NCBI GenBank assembly: GCA_026936325.1
Contig: JAPTHN010000044.1
Span: forward strand, 992,001 to 1,056,000
Reading direction: 5' to 3'
Length of the DNA stretch: 64,000 bases
Source of the DNA: Platynereis dumerilii
Taxonomy: Eukaryota; Annelida; Polychaeta; Phyllodocida; Nereididae
Each line of letters starts with the position of its first letter. The stretch's first letter is position 1. Below, one piece after another: positions 22,964 to 35,330 of the stretch. The notes below the pieces were generated by a model that saw nothing but the letters and a program-made list of their open reading frames with translations, had not been told where the DNA came from and searched no databases. Both the position numbers and the translations under genes were made by a program.

Positions 22964-24559
22964 AGATTTATTAAAATTGTAATTTGCAAATAATTCATTT
23001 TTAATGATTTTCTTAAACACCAAAATTAACAGACAAGGTTTTTGTGCAAACTATAGTCGAGACAGACTTCCCACTGGCAGACCAATTTTGCTTCTGCATT
23101 GTATTGGTTGCCATGGAAACAAGAAATCATAACAAGTTTGAAGTTTCCAGTCATTATCACCCACTTTGATATCTTATACTCCAAAATTATTTTATTAAAC
23201 CCGCCAGTGTTTTATATGGAAATGTTGCTGAGAGTGTCCTCTTTCAAACCTGAGCGAGATTTTTGTGTTTTATGTCTATTTATTGCACTACAATGGTTTC
23301 CAAGGCAATAAGTCAGGACAAACAAGTATATAAGAATTTTGGAATTTACCAATATCTCAACTAATAGACATGCCATAGTGCTCATTTTTGGACATAATCA
23401 TTGTGGCAGGATGACCTTCAGAAAAGTGAACCCTTTGATGTGTGGCATGGTCTTGGTTGCCATGGAGACAGGATATCATAACAAATTTGAGGTTTTCAGT
23501 CATTGTCACCCACTTTGATCTCTTATACTCCAAAATAGTTTTTTTAAACCTGCTAGTGTTGTATATGGAAATGTTGCCTAGAGAGTGCTCTTTCAAAACC
23601 TGTGTGAGATTTTTATGTTTTATGTCTAGTTATTGCACTAAAATGGTTTCCAAGGCAATAAGTCAGGACAAACAAGTTTATAAGAATTTTGGAATTTATC
23701 AATATCTCAACTAATAGACATTTCATAGTGCTCATTTTTTGACATAATCAGTGTGGCAGGATGACCTTCAGAAAAGTGAACCCTCAGATGTGTAGCATGG
23801 TACTGGTTGCTATGGAAACAGGATATCATAACAAATTTGAAGTCATGGTCATAATTGACACATTTAGAGCTCTCATATTCTAAAATGATCTCATAAAACC
23901 TGCAGTTGTGATACATGAAAATGTTTGGGAGAGTGCCCTCTTTCCAAATATGGGTTAGATTTGTATGTTTCTTGGAAATGTATTTCATTATAACTATTTC
24001 CAAGGCAACATATTGGGTCAAACAATTTTGATGAATTTTGGAATTTCTGAATATCTCAGAGATCATAGAATCTGATATGCCATCTTGCTCATTTTTGGAT
24101 ATAATCATTGTGGATGAATGACCTTCAGAACAGTGAACCTCTATGGCATATGCCTTGGTTGCCATGTAAACAAGAAGTCAAAACAAATTTGAAGTTTCCC
24201 GTTGATTTATAAATAACACACTTTGGTCTCTTTTGTTATCACTAAAGTTATTCATAAAAATAAAGTGAATCTAAATGTCTGTCAGAGTGTCCTCTTACAA
24301 AACATAGACAAGATTTGCATGTTTTATGTAATTTATCTTACACAATCGTTTCTGAGACAACAAGTCAAGGCAAACAATATACTTGAATTTTGTAATTCAT
24401 CAATATCACAACCTATATCCTGACCATCATGTTCAATTTTATGACAAACCATTATGGAGCAATGACCATCAGAAAAGTGACCCTTCATGGGATATTGTGG
24501 TCCTTGTTGCCATGGAAATGCATAAATCTTTAGATATTATAGGTAATTTTGAGAGTTTA

Positions 24560-26200
24560 ACAAATTAAATTTTGTGAGATCAATGAATTTCCAATCAACA
24601 ATGCATTAGTACATAATTAGGCATTTTTCAATTCCAGTGTGTCAGACCTATTATGTACCCGTGTTTTTTCAATGTATCTCCAAATTAATAACGCCATTTG
24701 GATATGTTTTACACATGGTCATATATGTGCCATGGAGCCAATACACCAATTTTGTCAAAACATGACAGTTCAATGAGGCGTTGTGACAAACAGTCAAGTT
24801 TTGGGTGTTCACACTTATTATGCAATTTCTTCAAATTCCCTCGAAGATAACCAAAAATCTATCCAAACTGATCATAAATACCATGAATGTTTACCTCATA
24901 ACACAGTGAAATGTATGACCATCATTTCAACCATGGATGAAATCATAATCAAAAAAATGCATATAACTATGACATAGCATTGAAATTGCAATTTATTGCA
25001 ATGAAAAGATCATGTAAGCCAGACAAAAAATGAAACCATTATCAAACTTATACCTTGCTTTCCTTAGGTTGAGAGCTCACCCCAAACCAAAGAACATCAC
25101 ATTGCAACAATGACTGGCTAATGCCATGCAATTGAAAATATCTATATATAATTGATGGAGCTCATACGATTTGACAATACTATTCCTGTGGGAAACTGAA
25201 CCGCGAATTTTCCACTTGCCATTATGTTTCTGAGAGATGCAGGGTTTGATGGTTCGTCAGACAGGACTAAAGAAGGGTCCTAAAGACACATTCTAGGGAT
25301 GATTTGCTATGATATGACGTGTTTTGACAGCAAGATGGACTTCTGTTTTTGAAAAATGGTACTTCCAATTGTTTTCCAATACAACTGTATAATTTTTATT
25401 ACTTGATCATGAAGGCATCCATGTTAATTATTATGACATGGAATTTTATGATCAGTTTGGTCAATTTTTGGAGCCTTTCAAGGGAAGTGGGAGATTACAA
25501 GAGACTGGCATGAAATGTGTGAAATGCAAGATGTCACTGCTTCAGTTTAGGTTTGCAAAGTTGCATTTCAGTAGATTGTCTGGGTGAAAAATTATGACAC
25601 ATGACAAACTCGCATATCAAGAGTTATCACATTATACATATGCAAATTCCATCACCTTTAAACTGAGAATCTGTATCATTTCAGCCAGTTAATCGGTGAA
25701 AATCAGCCAATTTTGACACTTCAAATTGCAGGAATGTCTTGAAATGTTCACAGAATATATGTTTTAAAGCATTTTCTACAAAGTCATACCTCCCTTTAGA
25801 CTCAAAACAGCCTCAAAACAGCCCCAAAACAGCTGCGACAAGATACCTTGTCGCAACTGTTCTACTTTGCTTTGTTTCCCATCCTTAAAAGCTGCACTGT
25901 CCAGGAGGATCTTCCTATTTACCTCAATGGTATCTAAAATATTAAGGATACCCCTACAAACCTTTAATTCAATGCAGGACTGGAGCACAAGTACTTATTT
26001 GTTGAGACTATGTTAAGCTTAAATTAGATTAGTGATAGGATGACCTGAAACATGCTAACAAGCTTTCCCAGCATCTAAATAGCAAAAGCGGATGCTTAGT
26101 GCCACTAAAAATTATTTGACTTTATCGATGTGACTCCGGTGACAATTTGTAAAGTCAATTGAAATGATACATGGTTAATAAGTTATCTATAATATCAATA
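24560..26200. other. central region of foldback 1, no gene
   Basis: No ORF over 90 codons with recognisable content and no inverted symmetry with itself. A small repetition of TCAAAACAGCC lies near 25800. Confidence 0.4.
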
Positions 26201-28779
26201 ATATGTATTTGTTTCCATAACAAACAAGACTGCAATTTCCCATGGAGGATTCACGTTTCTGAAGGAGATACATACACAATGATTATGTCATAAAATGAGC
26301 AAGTTGTCAGGTGTATCAGTTAAGATATTGATGAATTCAAAAAATCCTTCAATTGTCTTTACCTATGCCATTGTCTTGAAAACCGCTCAGTGGATAAATT
26401 TTACATCATACATAAAACATCTTGCCCAGGTTCAGAAAGAGGACATTCTCACAATGCATTTTAATGTTCAACACTTGCTGGTTTTATGTAATTTTTTGAG
26501 TAAAAGAGACCAAAGTGTGTTAATTATAAATCCCCTCGAAACATCATAGTTGTTATTTCTTGTTTCCATGATAACTAATACTTGTAATAAAATGTCATGG
26601 AGGGTTCATTGTTCTGAAGGTCATCCTTCCACAATGATTTCATACAGAAATGAGCAAGATGACATGTCTATTAGTTGAGATATTGATAATGTCTCAACCT
26701 CATCCAAATTATTTGACCCGATATGTTGCCTTGGAAATAGTTTTAATGAAATAAATTTCCATGAAACATACAAATCATACCCATATTTGAAAAGAGGACA
26801 CTCTCACAAGCATTTTCGTGTGACACAACTGCAGGTTTTATGAGGTAATTTTAGAGTATAAGAGTTCGAAGTGTGTTAATTATGGCCAGAACTTCAAATT
26901 TGTTATGATATCCTGTCTCCATGGCAACCAGGGGCCATGCCACACATCCGAGGTTCGCTATTTTGAAGGTCATCCTGTCACAATGATTATGTCCAAAAAT
27001 GAGCACTATGGCATGTCTATTAGTTGAGATATTGATAAATTCCAAAATTCTTGTAAACTTGTTTGTCCTGACTTATTGCCTTGGAAACCATTTTAGTGCA
27101 ATAACTAGACAAGAAACATAAAAATCTCACACAGGTTTTGAAAGAGGACACTCCCAGCAACATTTCCATGAACAACACTAGCGGGTTTAATGAAACTATT
27201 TTTGAGTATAAGATATCAAAGTGAGCGACAATGACTGGAAACTTCAAATTTGTTATGATTTCTTGTTTCCATGGCAACCAAGACCATGCCACATATCTGA
27301 GGGTTCACTTTTCTGAAGGTCATCCTGCCACAATGATTATGTCCAAAAATGAGCACTATGGCATGTCTATTAGTTTAGATATTGGTAAATTCCAAAATTC
27401 TTATAGACTTGTTTGTCCTGACTTATTGCCTTGGAAACCATTTTAGTGTAATATTTAAACAAAAAACATAAAAATCTCACACAGGTTTTGAAAGAGGACA
27501 CTCTCAGCAACATTTCCATATAAAACACTGGCGGGTTTAATGAAATAATTTTGGAGTATAAGATATCAAAGTGGGTGATAATGACTGGAAACTTCAAACT
27601 TGTTATGATTTCTTGTTTCCATGGCAACCAATACAATGCAGAAGCAAAATTGGTCTGCCAGTGGGAAGTCTGTCTCAACTATAGTTTGCCCAGGCACAAA
27701 AACCTTGTCTGTTAACTTTGGTGTTTAAGAAAAGCATTAAAAATGAATTATTTGCAAATTACAATTTTAATAAATCTGTTGCCATGGCAACAGCTCTCCC
27801 TCAGTTAGTACCCGGAACCAGTAATTTTCTTAGCCGGATTCAGATAGCTGACATTCTGGCGAACATTTTGGTATATGATTCGGCCTGTTGTACTTCCGTG
27901 CGGGGTATCTCCTTAAATATTGGACTTTTTGGCTTCTGTTTCCTCTACTAATTGTTTTGGCCATTGCTTGGTTTGTGACGTCATCAGGCATCTGAAATGC
28001 CGGTGATGTCATAACAACTGTTAAAAATATCGACCTTGAAGGGTGGTATTTTTTACAATATCATAGGCCCTGATATTTTGACTGTAAACAGTGATATTCA
28101 CAGCCAACCAGGTTAGTTGGGGAGCCAGTGGTCCAAAATGTGGAAAATCGTGGGGCCCGTCGGACAACATCACAAATTTGGTACCATTTTGTAGCCAGGA
28201 ACTTGCCCGTCAAAATTCAGGTTGTTGTACTATCAAATTGTGGTATAGGTTTTGAGATAAATGCGTTACTATGGCAACGATGTGCTATTTTCAACAGTTT
28301 TCTGGGAAACAGTAATGGTATCTATCTTTTTATGTGGAGGACTGTACAATAATCACAGCATTTTCATTTTTGGGTCAAATCTTCAGAAGATCATGGTCCT
28401 TCAAATGACACATCCAATTTGTGGTTATGAAATATATCTGTTACCATGGAAACCATTTTCTGATGCACTCCATGAAAATTACTGACTTCAACAAGTTCTG
28501 CAATGCTGCATTTACATAATATTAGGTATAATGACAAAATTTTTTCAGAAGAAGAGCTACCATATTCCATTCTTGCTACTTATAAAAAATTATTAGGATG
28601 ACATTATATTTAATGTTGCTACGGCAACAGAAGAAACACATGAAAGTCATATCCGGTAAAATATCTAAATTTTACTCTCAGGCCCCTGACCTGGTTCAAT
28701 AGCAGACAAATATGATATGTGTTGCACATTATTATTGTACCAACTCAAATACAGATATTAAGTTCATAAATTGCTTACC

Positions 28780-28793
28780 GTTACCATGGTAAC
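28780..28793. promoter_or_regulatory. perfect palindromic X-box-type core
   Basis: GTTACCATGGTAAC, self-complementary. Its mirror at 37934-37947 is identical although the two copies lie 9 kb apart in arms that have otherwise diverged. Confidence 0.5.
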
Positions 28794-29398
28794 CATTGAA
28801 AAATGCAATTTGTTGCAATTTGAGCAAAAAATACAAAACTCTGCTTTGTCAAGCTAACTAATTTGTCTTTATTGGGCAGAAACATGAAAATGATTATGCT
28901 ATTATTTTCTGAGATAAAACTTGACACTAAGAAATTCAGTTTTAGTTGTTACCATGGCAACAGTTGAAATATGCTCTCCTTTCCACATACAAACAAAATG
29001 TATGACCTTAGATCTGACTGATCATGTGCATTTTAATCAACCTGACAACAACTTATCAATACAATTATTTTACAAGGGAAATAAGCAGAATTATCATTAT
29101 ATAAATTTGTTACCATGGCAACCATCAAAAAGTACCTTTTAAAGCGTTTCAACTCTGATTTCACATCAATTCCTCATTTTACCTAAGATAACACTTGAAC
29201 AATGTTATATATGCATGCACGCATTATCTTAAGTCAAAACACACTTTAAATTTCGTTGTTTCTATGGTAACCACTATAAAGTGTAATAAATTATACTGTT
29301 AGACTCTAGTGAAAATTATCATTAGTTGTCGTTGCATTCATCCATTATTAAAGATCTCGTATAAGTGTGCCATGTTCCATGTGAATATATGCACAGAT

Positions 29399-29424
29399 GA
29401 TGTCAGTATTGCAATACTGACATC
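29399..29424. repeat. perfect 26-bp palindrome
   Basis: GATGTCAGTATTG is directly joined to its complement with no loop. Its flank (AGATCTCGTATAAGTGTGCC side) recurs inverted at about 31575-31665. Confidence 0.85.
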
Positions 29425-29429
29425 ACTAT

Positions 29430-30379
29430 TGGCACTCCAAGCTTGAGTGATGATTCCAACTGCTACCAACAAGTCAGGCTTATGGGCTGTCTAAGTGTGA
29501 ATAACAATTGATTAATCTGCATTCATTGGTATGGTTGTTTGATTCAGTTGGAGCAGGTGAAACTGATATGTTTGTGCCACTTGCTTGATCCATCATGACA
29601 TTCATGGTGTCCTGTTGTAAAATTTCTCCTTGAGGGCAGCACCTTGTGCTTTTCGGCCTTTTAGGTGAGATCTTCGCCAAAGAAAATGTTCAGAATTAGT
29701 CCCTGAAGCCGCCGCCAGCAGCCGCCACGCCAGCCACTTTAATCTTTTGGCTGAGCCAATTGAAAAAATGTTCAGCTATTTCAAGCCATAAGCAGTTATT
29801 TATTTTGTCAGCCGTTTATTTTTACGTTACCTAGACATATTTGGTATCAACGGAATCGGCTTGAAAAGACGATTCCAATGGTTTACATATCATGAACATT
29901 GAAGAAAGCTAGTCCAAACTGGAAGATAAAATGTCACGGACAACTTTCGATGAAGTTGATTATGACACCATTTACAACCTTTTAAATTGACATAGCATTC
30001 AGGCAAAGATTTGGACAGAAAGCCCCATTGACCAAATTACAGACTGCCCACACCCCCAGAATAGATTGTCTCTCTTATATGCCTATTATTGTACAATAAT
30101 AAGATTTGTTGAAAATTCTAAAAGTAGCATGTGAATATCTATGAGCGTTATGTGACCAAACCCCAGTGGACCATCTTGGTGTGCATTGCCAACAGCCTTG
30201 ATTCGGAAATAATTTCATCCATGGTGTAGGAGCTGGTGTGGAGGGGGGAGGGCTACATGAAGAACCGGTTGGGTTCTGCCTAGGTTATACTCTGAAGCCA
30301 TAAATGTATAGGGTATGCCTACCACTCTACCCTTTGATTTAGATGACAATAGTCCTTCAACTAATGTTTTATAATGTTG
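29430..30379. other. no gene; degraded repeat text
   Basis: CAGCCGCC-rich words near 29705-29730, and AAGCCATTTCAAGCC-like words near 29790 and again near 30940, suggest an old repeat, but no edges could be set. Confidence 0.3.
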
Positions 30380-30425
30380 TAAAAGCGGAAATGAAATAAA
30401 TTTGTCTATGTCTATGTCTAGATGC
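30380..30425 (+). mobile_element. LINE 3' end with (TCTATG)n tail
   Basis: AAATGAAATAAATTTG is followed by three TCTATG-type units, the usual look of a 5'-truncated Jockey/CR1-type LINE tail. The upstream limit is unclear. Confidence 0.45.
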
Positions 30426-30467
30426 CTCAATTTCATGAAGTTAAATTTATTTTATTGTGTGCAGTAA

Positions 30468-30883
30468 GGGACCGTTCAGAGTTTATGACTGGGGGGGTGG
30501 GAGTTTTGCCGGAACTTCCTGTAAAAAATTGATACCCCCCTTGAGTTTCATGTCGATTTTTAGTACCCCACCCTTAGGTTTCACGCTTATTTTTAGAACC
30601 CCCCCCCCCTCGCCATACAAAGCAATACACACATATAGGCCCTATATACTGTTATACACGGCCACGCTTACGGATTCGTGTCATTTCCGGACTTTTGCAC
30701 GTAAAAAAGTCCAAATAAAATGAGTTCATGCGTATATTTTAACATTTTTTCTTTGTTAAAATTTCTTACCCCCTTTGGAAGTGTTGTCAAAAATGAATAC
30801 CCCCGCTTGAAACACGTGTGTGAAAAGTTAGTACCCCCTCGGCCAAAACTCCCACCCCCCAGTCATAAATTCTGAACGGTCTC
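30468..30883. mobile_element. 416-bp PIF/Harbinger-type MITE
   Basis: Ends GGGACCGTTCAGAGTTTATG and the complement of GAGACCGTTCAGAATTTATG are inverted over about 40 bp, continuing with a G-run and GTGGGAGTTTTG. TAA lies directly on both sides (30465-30467, 30884-30886), the 3-bp target of Harbinger-type elements. Confidence 0.8.
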
Positions 30884-31044
30884 TAATGATGGCTTGTAGT
30901 ATTGAATACCTATTTTATGGTGACTTAGCCACCTTAAGCCATTTCAAGCCACATCGTGTTTGAGCCATGAGCAGCCATTATCAAAAACGGCTAGCCGGCT
31001 TAGCCATTCAAACAACCTTTGAGCCATCTGTTTTTCTGAAATTA

Positions 31045-31310
31045 AACGGCTTCTGGGTCTATTCAGAATTGATGACTGGAACGGGGATATGGGGAGATTT
31101 TTTTGAAGTGAACATGGCGGTGTTGCATGGGCATACCAGAGGACGAGAAATGGGGGGGGGGGGGGTAGTTGCTCCCAAAAAATTTGGGAAAAGGCCAGAC
31201 AAGGAGGCTAAGAACTCGATCACCAAATAAAAATTATTGGAAATCAGTGATAAGGATGCCCCCAAGCAAAACTCCCCCCCTTAGGTCTTAAATTCTGAAT
31301 GGTTTCTGAG
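31045..31310. mobile_element. degraded relative of the 30468 MITE
   Basis: TATTCAGAATTGATGACTGG at the left and the complement of ATTCTGAATGG with a C-run at the right give diverged inverted ends of the same type. Confidence 0.5.
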
Positions 31311-31687
31311 TATATTCTTTTTACCAAGACAGAGCAGCACATGATAACCTCTCAGACCAACAAATGAATGTGAGAGTGAATGAATTTGTTTTGTTGTAAA
31401 AGTTCTAAAACTGATCCATGCATTACATATAGCTGGTTATTGTAACTTTTGGATTTATTCAAAACTTCAAACTGAATAATCAATGTTGAGAAACAATCTA
31501 ACATCTTATTGTGGATTTGTAATGGTGTGATCAATACGGGTTCCAAGTGACACAGCTGAAACTGCGAATATTCCAACTGTGAAATCACTATGCTAATACT
31601 GACATCACAAGAGCACTGTGGCAGTTGAAAAGAACATGGCACACTAATAAGAGATCTGTAATAACATTATTTAGTAAGATGAGGAGG

Positions 31688-31835
31688 GAGGGTGGTCTAG
31701 CGGTAGCATACTTGGCTGCTAATCGCTGGGTTAAGGGTTCGAATCCTACTCTTGCCGGATCACCTAGGCTTATGTTGGACAGTTGTTTCAATCATCTTTC
31801 ACCTAATTGCCTTGTCCTCCTCCTGTCCTAATTAG
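31688..31835 (+). mobile_element. tRNA-derived SINE
   Basis: The A-box region TGGTCTAGCGG (31693-31703) and a perfect B-box GGTTCGAATCC (31736-31746) are spaced as in a tRNA gene. Then comes the same body as at 13019-13225 (ATGTTGGACAGTTGTTTCAATCATC-type text), truncated. Confidence 0.8.
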
Positions 31836-32694
31836 CAAAATGCAAGTCACAAACTGCACTAAGTGCACTTCAACACAAAATGACAAATGGAAATATTGGT
31901 TTTGTGGCATACTGGATAGGATTAATCTTATGAAATTTTCACATGACAGGTACAGGACATCAAAAACTGCCCCACGGAAGTTTTTGAAAAAAAAAGTTAA
32001 TGACATTAAAGCAGATTTTGAATTGAAAACTCAAACTGTACGACTCAGCATCTGGAAGTGAAGCATGTGAACCAAAACTGTTAAATTATTGGGCTTTTTG
32101 CTTTCTCACTGTAGAAACACAATACAGAGACAATCATTCCATATCAATACTCTCAAAAAACTGAATAAAACATCTTTTTTTTTTGAAGATTTTGACAAAA
32201 GTCTCCTGTAGGGGGCGGGTCAGCATTGACACTCAAATTTTATTAATTTCATCTTCTTTAATTGTGGTTTGGTCAAATATCTCTTTTCCGCAACCCATCA
32301 AGCAAGTATAATTGTAAACTTTCCTGGCTTATCAAAACATATTGTGGAAGGAAAAGCTTAGTTGTTGAAATTAATGATCAGAGGTTATTGAAATTTTGTG
32401 ACTTGCATTTTCAACAGTAACCACGACAAATTAATTTGACACAAAAGTACTGCACTTAGAGATTTGTAAATTTTCATGAATGCACCTGATGGCAACTACT
32501 AGAAGTTTTAAAACTTTCATCTTGATACTTTAAGAGGAAGTTCTATTTTTAACCTTTTTGAAAGTGTGCGTTTTTAAGTGTGAGCACTTTATAATGCCAT
32601 TAGTCGGCATGCATTTGCAGAAGAACCATACGCATATAATTATAACTGGCAGGGGGCTCTGCCAGTTATTTAGATTTTGTAGGGGTTTCCAGGA
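31836..32694. other. no gene seen
   Basis: AT-rich sequence without recognisable coding or repeat structure, apart from a T-run near 32170. Confidence 0.35.
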
Positions 32695-32910
32695 GGAGCA
32701 TAAGCATGATAAGGAGATACGGGTAGATGGCGATAAGAGAAAATGGAGCTTAGAGCAGGTAGAGATAAGAGCAGATGGCGATAAGAGTAGGTGGTGATAC
32801 CATTAGGTGGAGATAAGAGCAGGTGGAGATAAGAGCAAGTGGAGATAAGAGCAAGTTGGGACAAGTGAAGGTGGAGACAAGAGCAGGTGGAGATAAGAGT
32901 AGGTGGAGAT
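32695..32910 (+). repeat. 16-bp minisatellite, left part
   Basis: Imperfect iterations of AGGTGGAGATAAGAGC. The array resumes at 34200 after the hAT insertion. Confidence 0.85.
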
Positions 32911-34199
32911 CAGTGGCTCAACTACCATGGGGGCTGGGTAGGGCTGCCCTACGGGCCCCCACCCCTCAGGGGGCCCCCACCCCTCAAGGGAGGCCCCCAC
33001 TCCCAAAGTGGGGTAAAAGAATTAAAAGCAAAATAAAAAATTATTAAATTCCATTAGGGGTCAATCATAGATTAATTAGCATTGTATCTGCATTAATTTC
33101 TAAAGAAGTGACACGTCAAATATAAGACAACTAGGTAACCAAAAACTCTGAAGTGGGGCCTGGGGCCCTTTAAATGATCTAACGTCGGTTTGATACAATT
33201 ATAGAATATAATACATTATTGGTCCAAAAAATGTTGAATTCCTTTAGGGGCCCCCACAGATAAAAAAATATATAAGCTTTCTTTCAAAAGAAGGGACACA
33301 TCAAACAAAAATCGAAAGAGGTGGCGCAGTGGCTCAACTACCTGAAAATGTTGGAATAGTTATGGGGCAACCCTGCAGTCTTTTAACATGAATGAGAGAT
33401 TAGTGGGGGCCCTTTAAAGTAAGTCTATAGGTCAAGAAGGCAGAATTATATATCTTAAAAATGTTGGATTAGTTCGGGGGCCAACGGAATCTTTCACCAT
33501 GAATAAGGTATTAGTGGGAGCCCTTCAAATAGGTCCAAAAGTGAGGCAGGCAGAATTATGTGTCTGAAAAATGTTGGAACAGTTCGGGGGCCCCCAGAGT
33601 CTTTCAGCATGAAAGAGGCTGGGATGTTTAGTGTATAGATGGTGGTGAACTTATTAGGATGAAGTGTTTAATAATCTTAGTATATGCTTGCGGAAGGTTG
33701 AAAAAAAACCCAGCCATTTCAGTATGTCAAATTTTCAATGAAATAAGATAATGTGGTAGTGGTTAGACAATATCTATATTTATTTGTTTTTGTACATCTG
33801 ACTGCTGTGCAAGGCCCTTCAATGGTGGACTAAAGTAACTTGAGATTGATAAAATTTTAATTTGTACTGATAAGGTAATATTAAATAGGCATAATAAATC
33901 TGTCTGAGTCTGACTGAGTCTTTTATGCTTTTCCAAGTTTAGGCACATTAGTGAAATCTTGGCTTTTAAATTGAGTACATACTTTTCAATCTACCCTGGT
34001 AGCCTACCTTATGTCACATAAATCAGACAGGCAATAGCCAATGATATATTTAGCTGAAACAAGAATAGAAGATTTGTCCAATAAACCAACATAAATTTTC
34101 AACCGATGACCAGCCTTATTAAATGACGTCCGATGGTGCGGGTAGGGGCCCCCAGCCTTCCTGTTCCTACGGGCCCCACAACCTCTAGTTGAGCCCCTG
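32911..34199. mobile_element. 1.3-kb non-autonomous hAT inserted in the 16-bp minisatellite
   Basis: Ends CAGTGGCTCAACTA and (complement) CAGGGGCTCAACTA. GTGGAGAT flanks both sides (32903-32910 and 34200-34207), fitting an 8-bp duplication, though it is also part of the host repeat unit. Inside, a segment with AAAATGTTGGA and TTCGGGGGCC recurs three times at about 110-125-bp spacing (33340-33610). A second copy of CAGTGGCTCAACTACC lies internally near 33327. No transposase. Confidence 0.85.
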
Positions 34200-34665
34200 G
34201 TGGAGATACAATTCGGTGGAGTAAGTGGCGATTGAAGTAGGTGGAGATACAATAAGGTGGCAATAACAGTAGGTCGAGATATAATAAGGGGGCAATAAGA
34301 GTAGCAGGAGAAAGCAGTAGGGGGAGATAAGAGTAGGTGGTGATATAATTAGGTGGAGATAATACAAGGTGGGAATTAGAGCAGGTGGAAATAAGAGTAA
34401 GTTGCTTTAAGATTATAGATGGAGGTATGAATAGGTGGCAATCAGAGTTGATGAAGTAGGTGGAGACAAGAGCAGGTGGAGATAAAAGCAGGTCGGGACA
34501 AGAGAAGGAGAGGAGACAAGAGCAGGTGGAGATAAGAGTAGGTGGAGTTACAATTAGATGGAGATAAGAATAATAAGTAGCAATTAGAGTAGGTGGGAGA
34601 TACAATAATTGGCAATAACAGTATGTTGAGATAAAATAAGGTGGCAATAAGAGTGTGTTGTAAGT
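34200..34665 (+). repeat. 16-bp minisatellite, right part
   Basis: Continuation of the GGTGGAGATAAGAG array, more degenerate, mixed with GGTGGCAATAAGAG variants. The long minus-strand ORF over it is low-complexity Leu/Ser/Tyr/Pro. Confidence 0.85.
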
Positions 34666-34779
34666 TTTGCTAATATCCTTGTCTATGACAAATGACAACA
34701 AGAGGCCCTGCATGTACCTTTGTGTCATCATGAATTATTGTTAAACACTGGAGACATGAATTTCAGACTTGGCAAAGTT

Positions 34780-35330
34780 TGACCCAAAATAACATCAACA
34801 GATGTCTGGAAAGTGCAAAACTGACTATTTACAGACCAATGAATATAATTATGGTGATCCAGTCGTCTGTATCACCTGTATTTATGATAATCAAGACAGG
34901 ATCAAATGATATGAGAAGTCCATTTGAGAGCCTTTACAGACTTCTGGAATTGCTTAAATTGTTATCTGCACGATCATCTGTTATATCTTTTGCAAGTGTA
35001 ACAGTCGTTTGTCTGTACGAACAAAAACTATAATCAATGCAGCGTTTTGATTCACGATGGAAAAAAGGCTAAAAATACAGCATAAGACGTCTGGAAAAAG
35101 GCTAATGTGAAGCCTACAGACGCCTAGAAACAGGCGAAATATATAGCCTACAGATGTCTTAAAATAGCCTGTTTTTTATATAGAGCACAGATGTCTTAAA
35201 ATAGCGTGTGTCTCTTCTACATCTGGTCTGTAAGCAGGTAAGTGGTTTGAATAGCAGTAAACACATTCTACAGACATATGAAGAAGGCAAAATACATGGC
35301 CTACAGACGTCTGCATGGTCTGTAAATCTC
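34780..35330. repeat. region of repeated ACAGACGTCTG-like words
   Basis: At least eight words of the type ACAGAYGTCT occur at 30-90-bp spacing, several followed by AAAATAGCCTG or AAAAAGGCT. The word is the palindrome that builds the MITE at 21588-21719, so this may be a degraded multi-copy relative. Confidence 0.5.

Larger units (their letters stand above)
22740..28010. mobile_element. giant foldback element 1 with X-box-bearing tandem arms
   Basis: The left arm (about 22740-24560) and right arm (about 26200-28010) are inverted copies, aligned at the outer GTAGAGGAAA and CGCACGGAAGTACAACAGG words and down to the inner units. Each arm is a head-to-tail series of ~350-bp units, each starting at a GTTGCCATGG-type core. 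Core positions on the left (22950, 23106, 23456, 23811, 24153, 24515) mirror those on the right (27778, 27612, 27262, 26923, 26562, 26215). The centre (24560-26200) is unique-looking and lacks a transposase. The target duplication is not resolved. The closest concept is a foldback element whose arms are tandem arrays; no named family was recognised. Confidence 0.75.

Noticed and set aside
31688-31760. tRNA gene from good A and B boxes
   Set aside because: No complete cloverleaf; the same head and body recur at 13019-13225, so it is a SINE.
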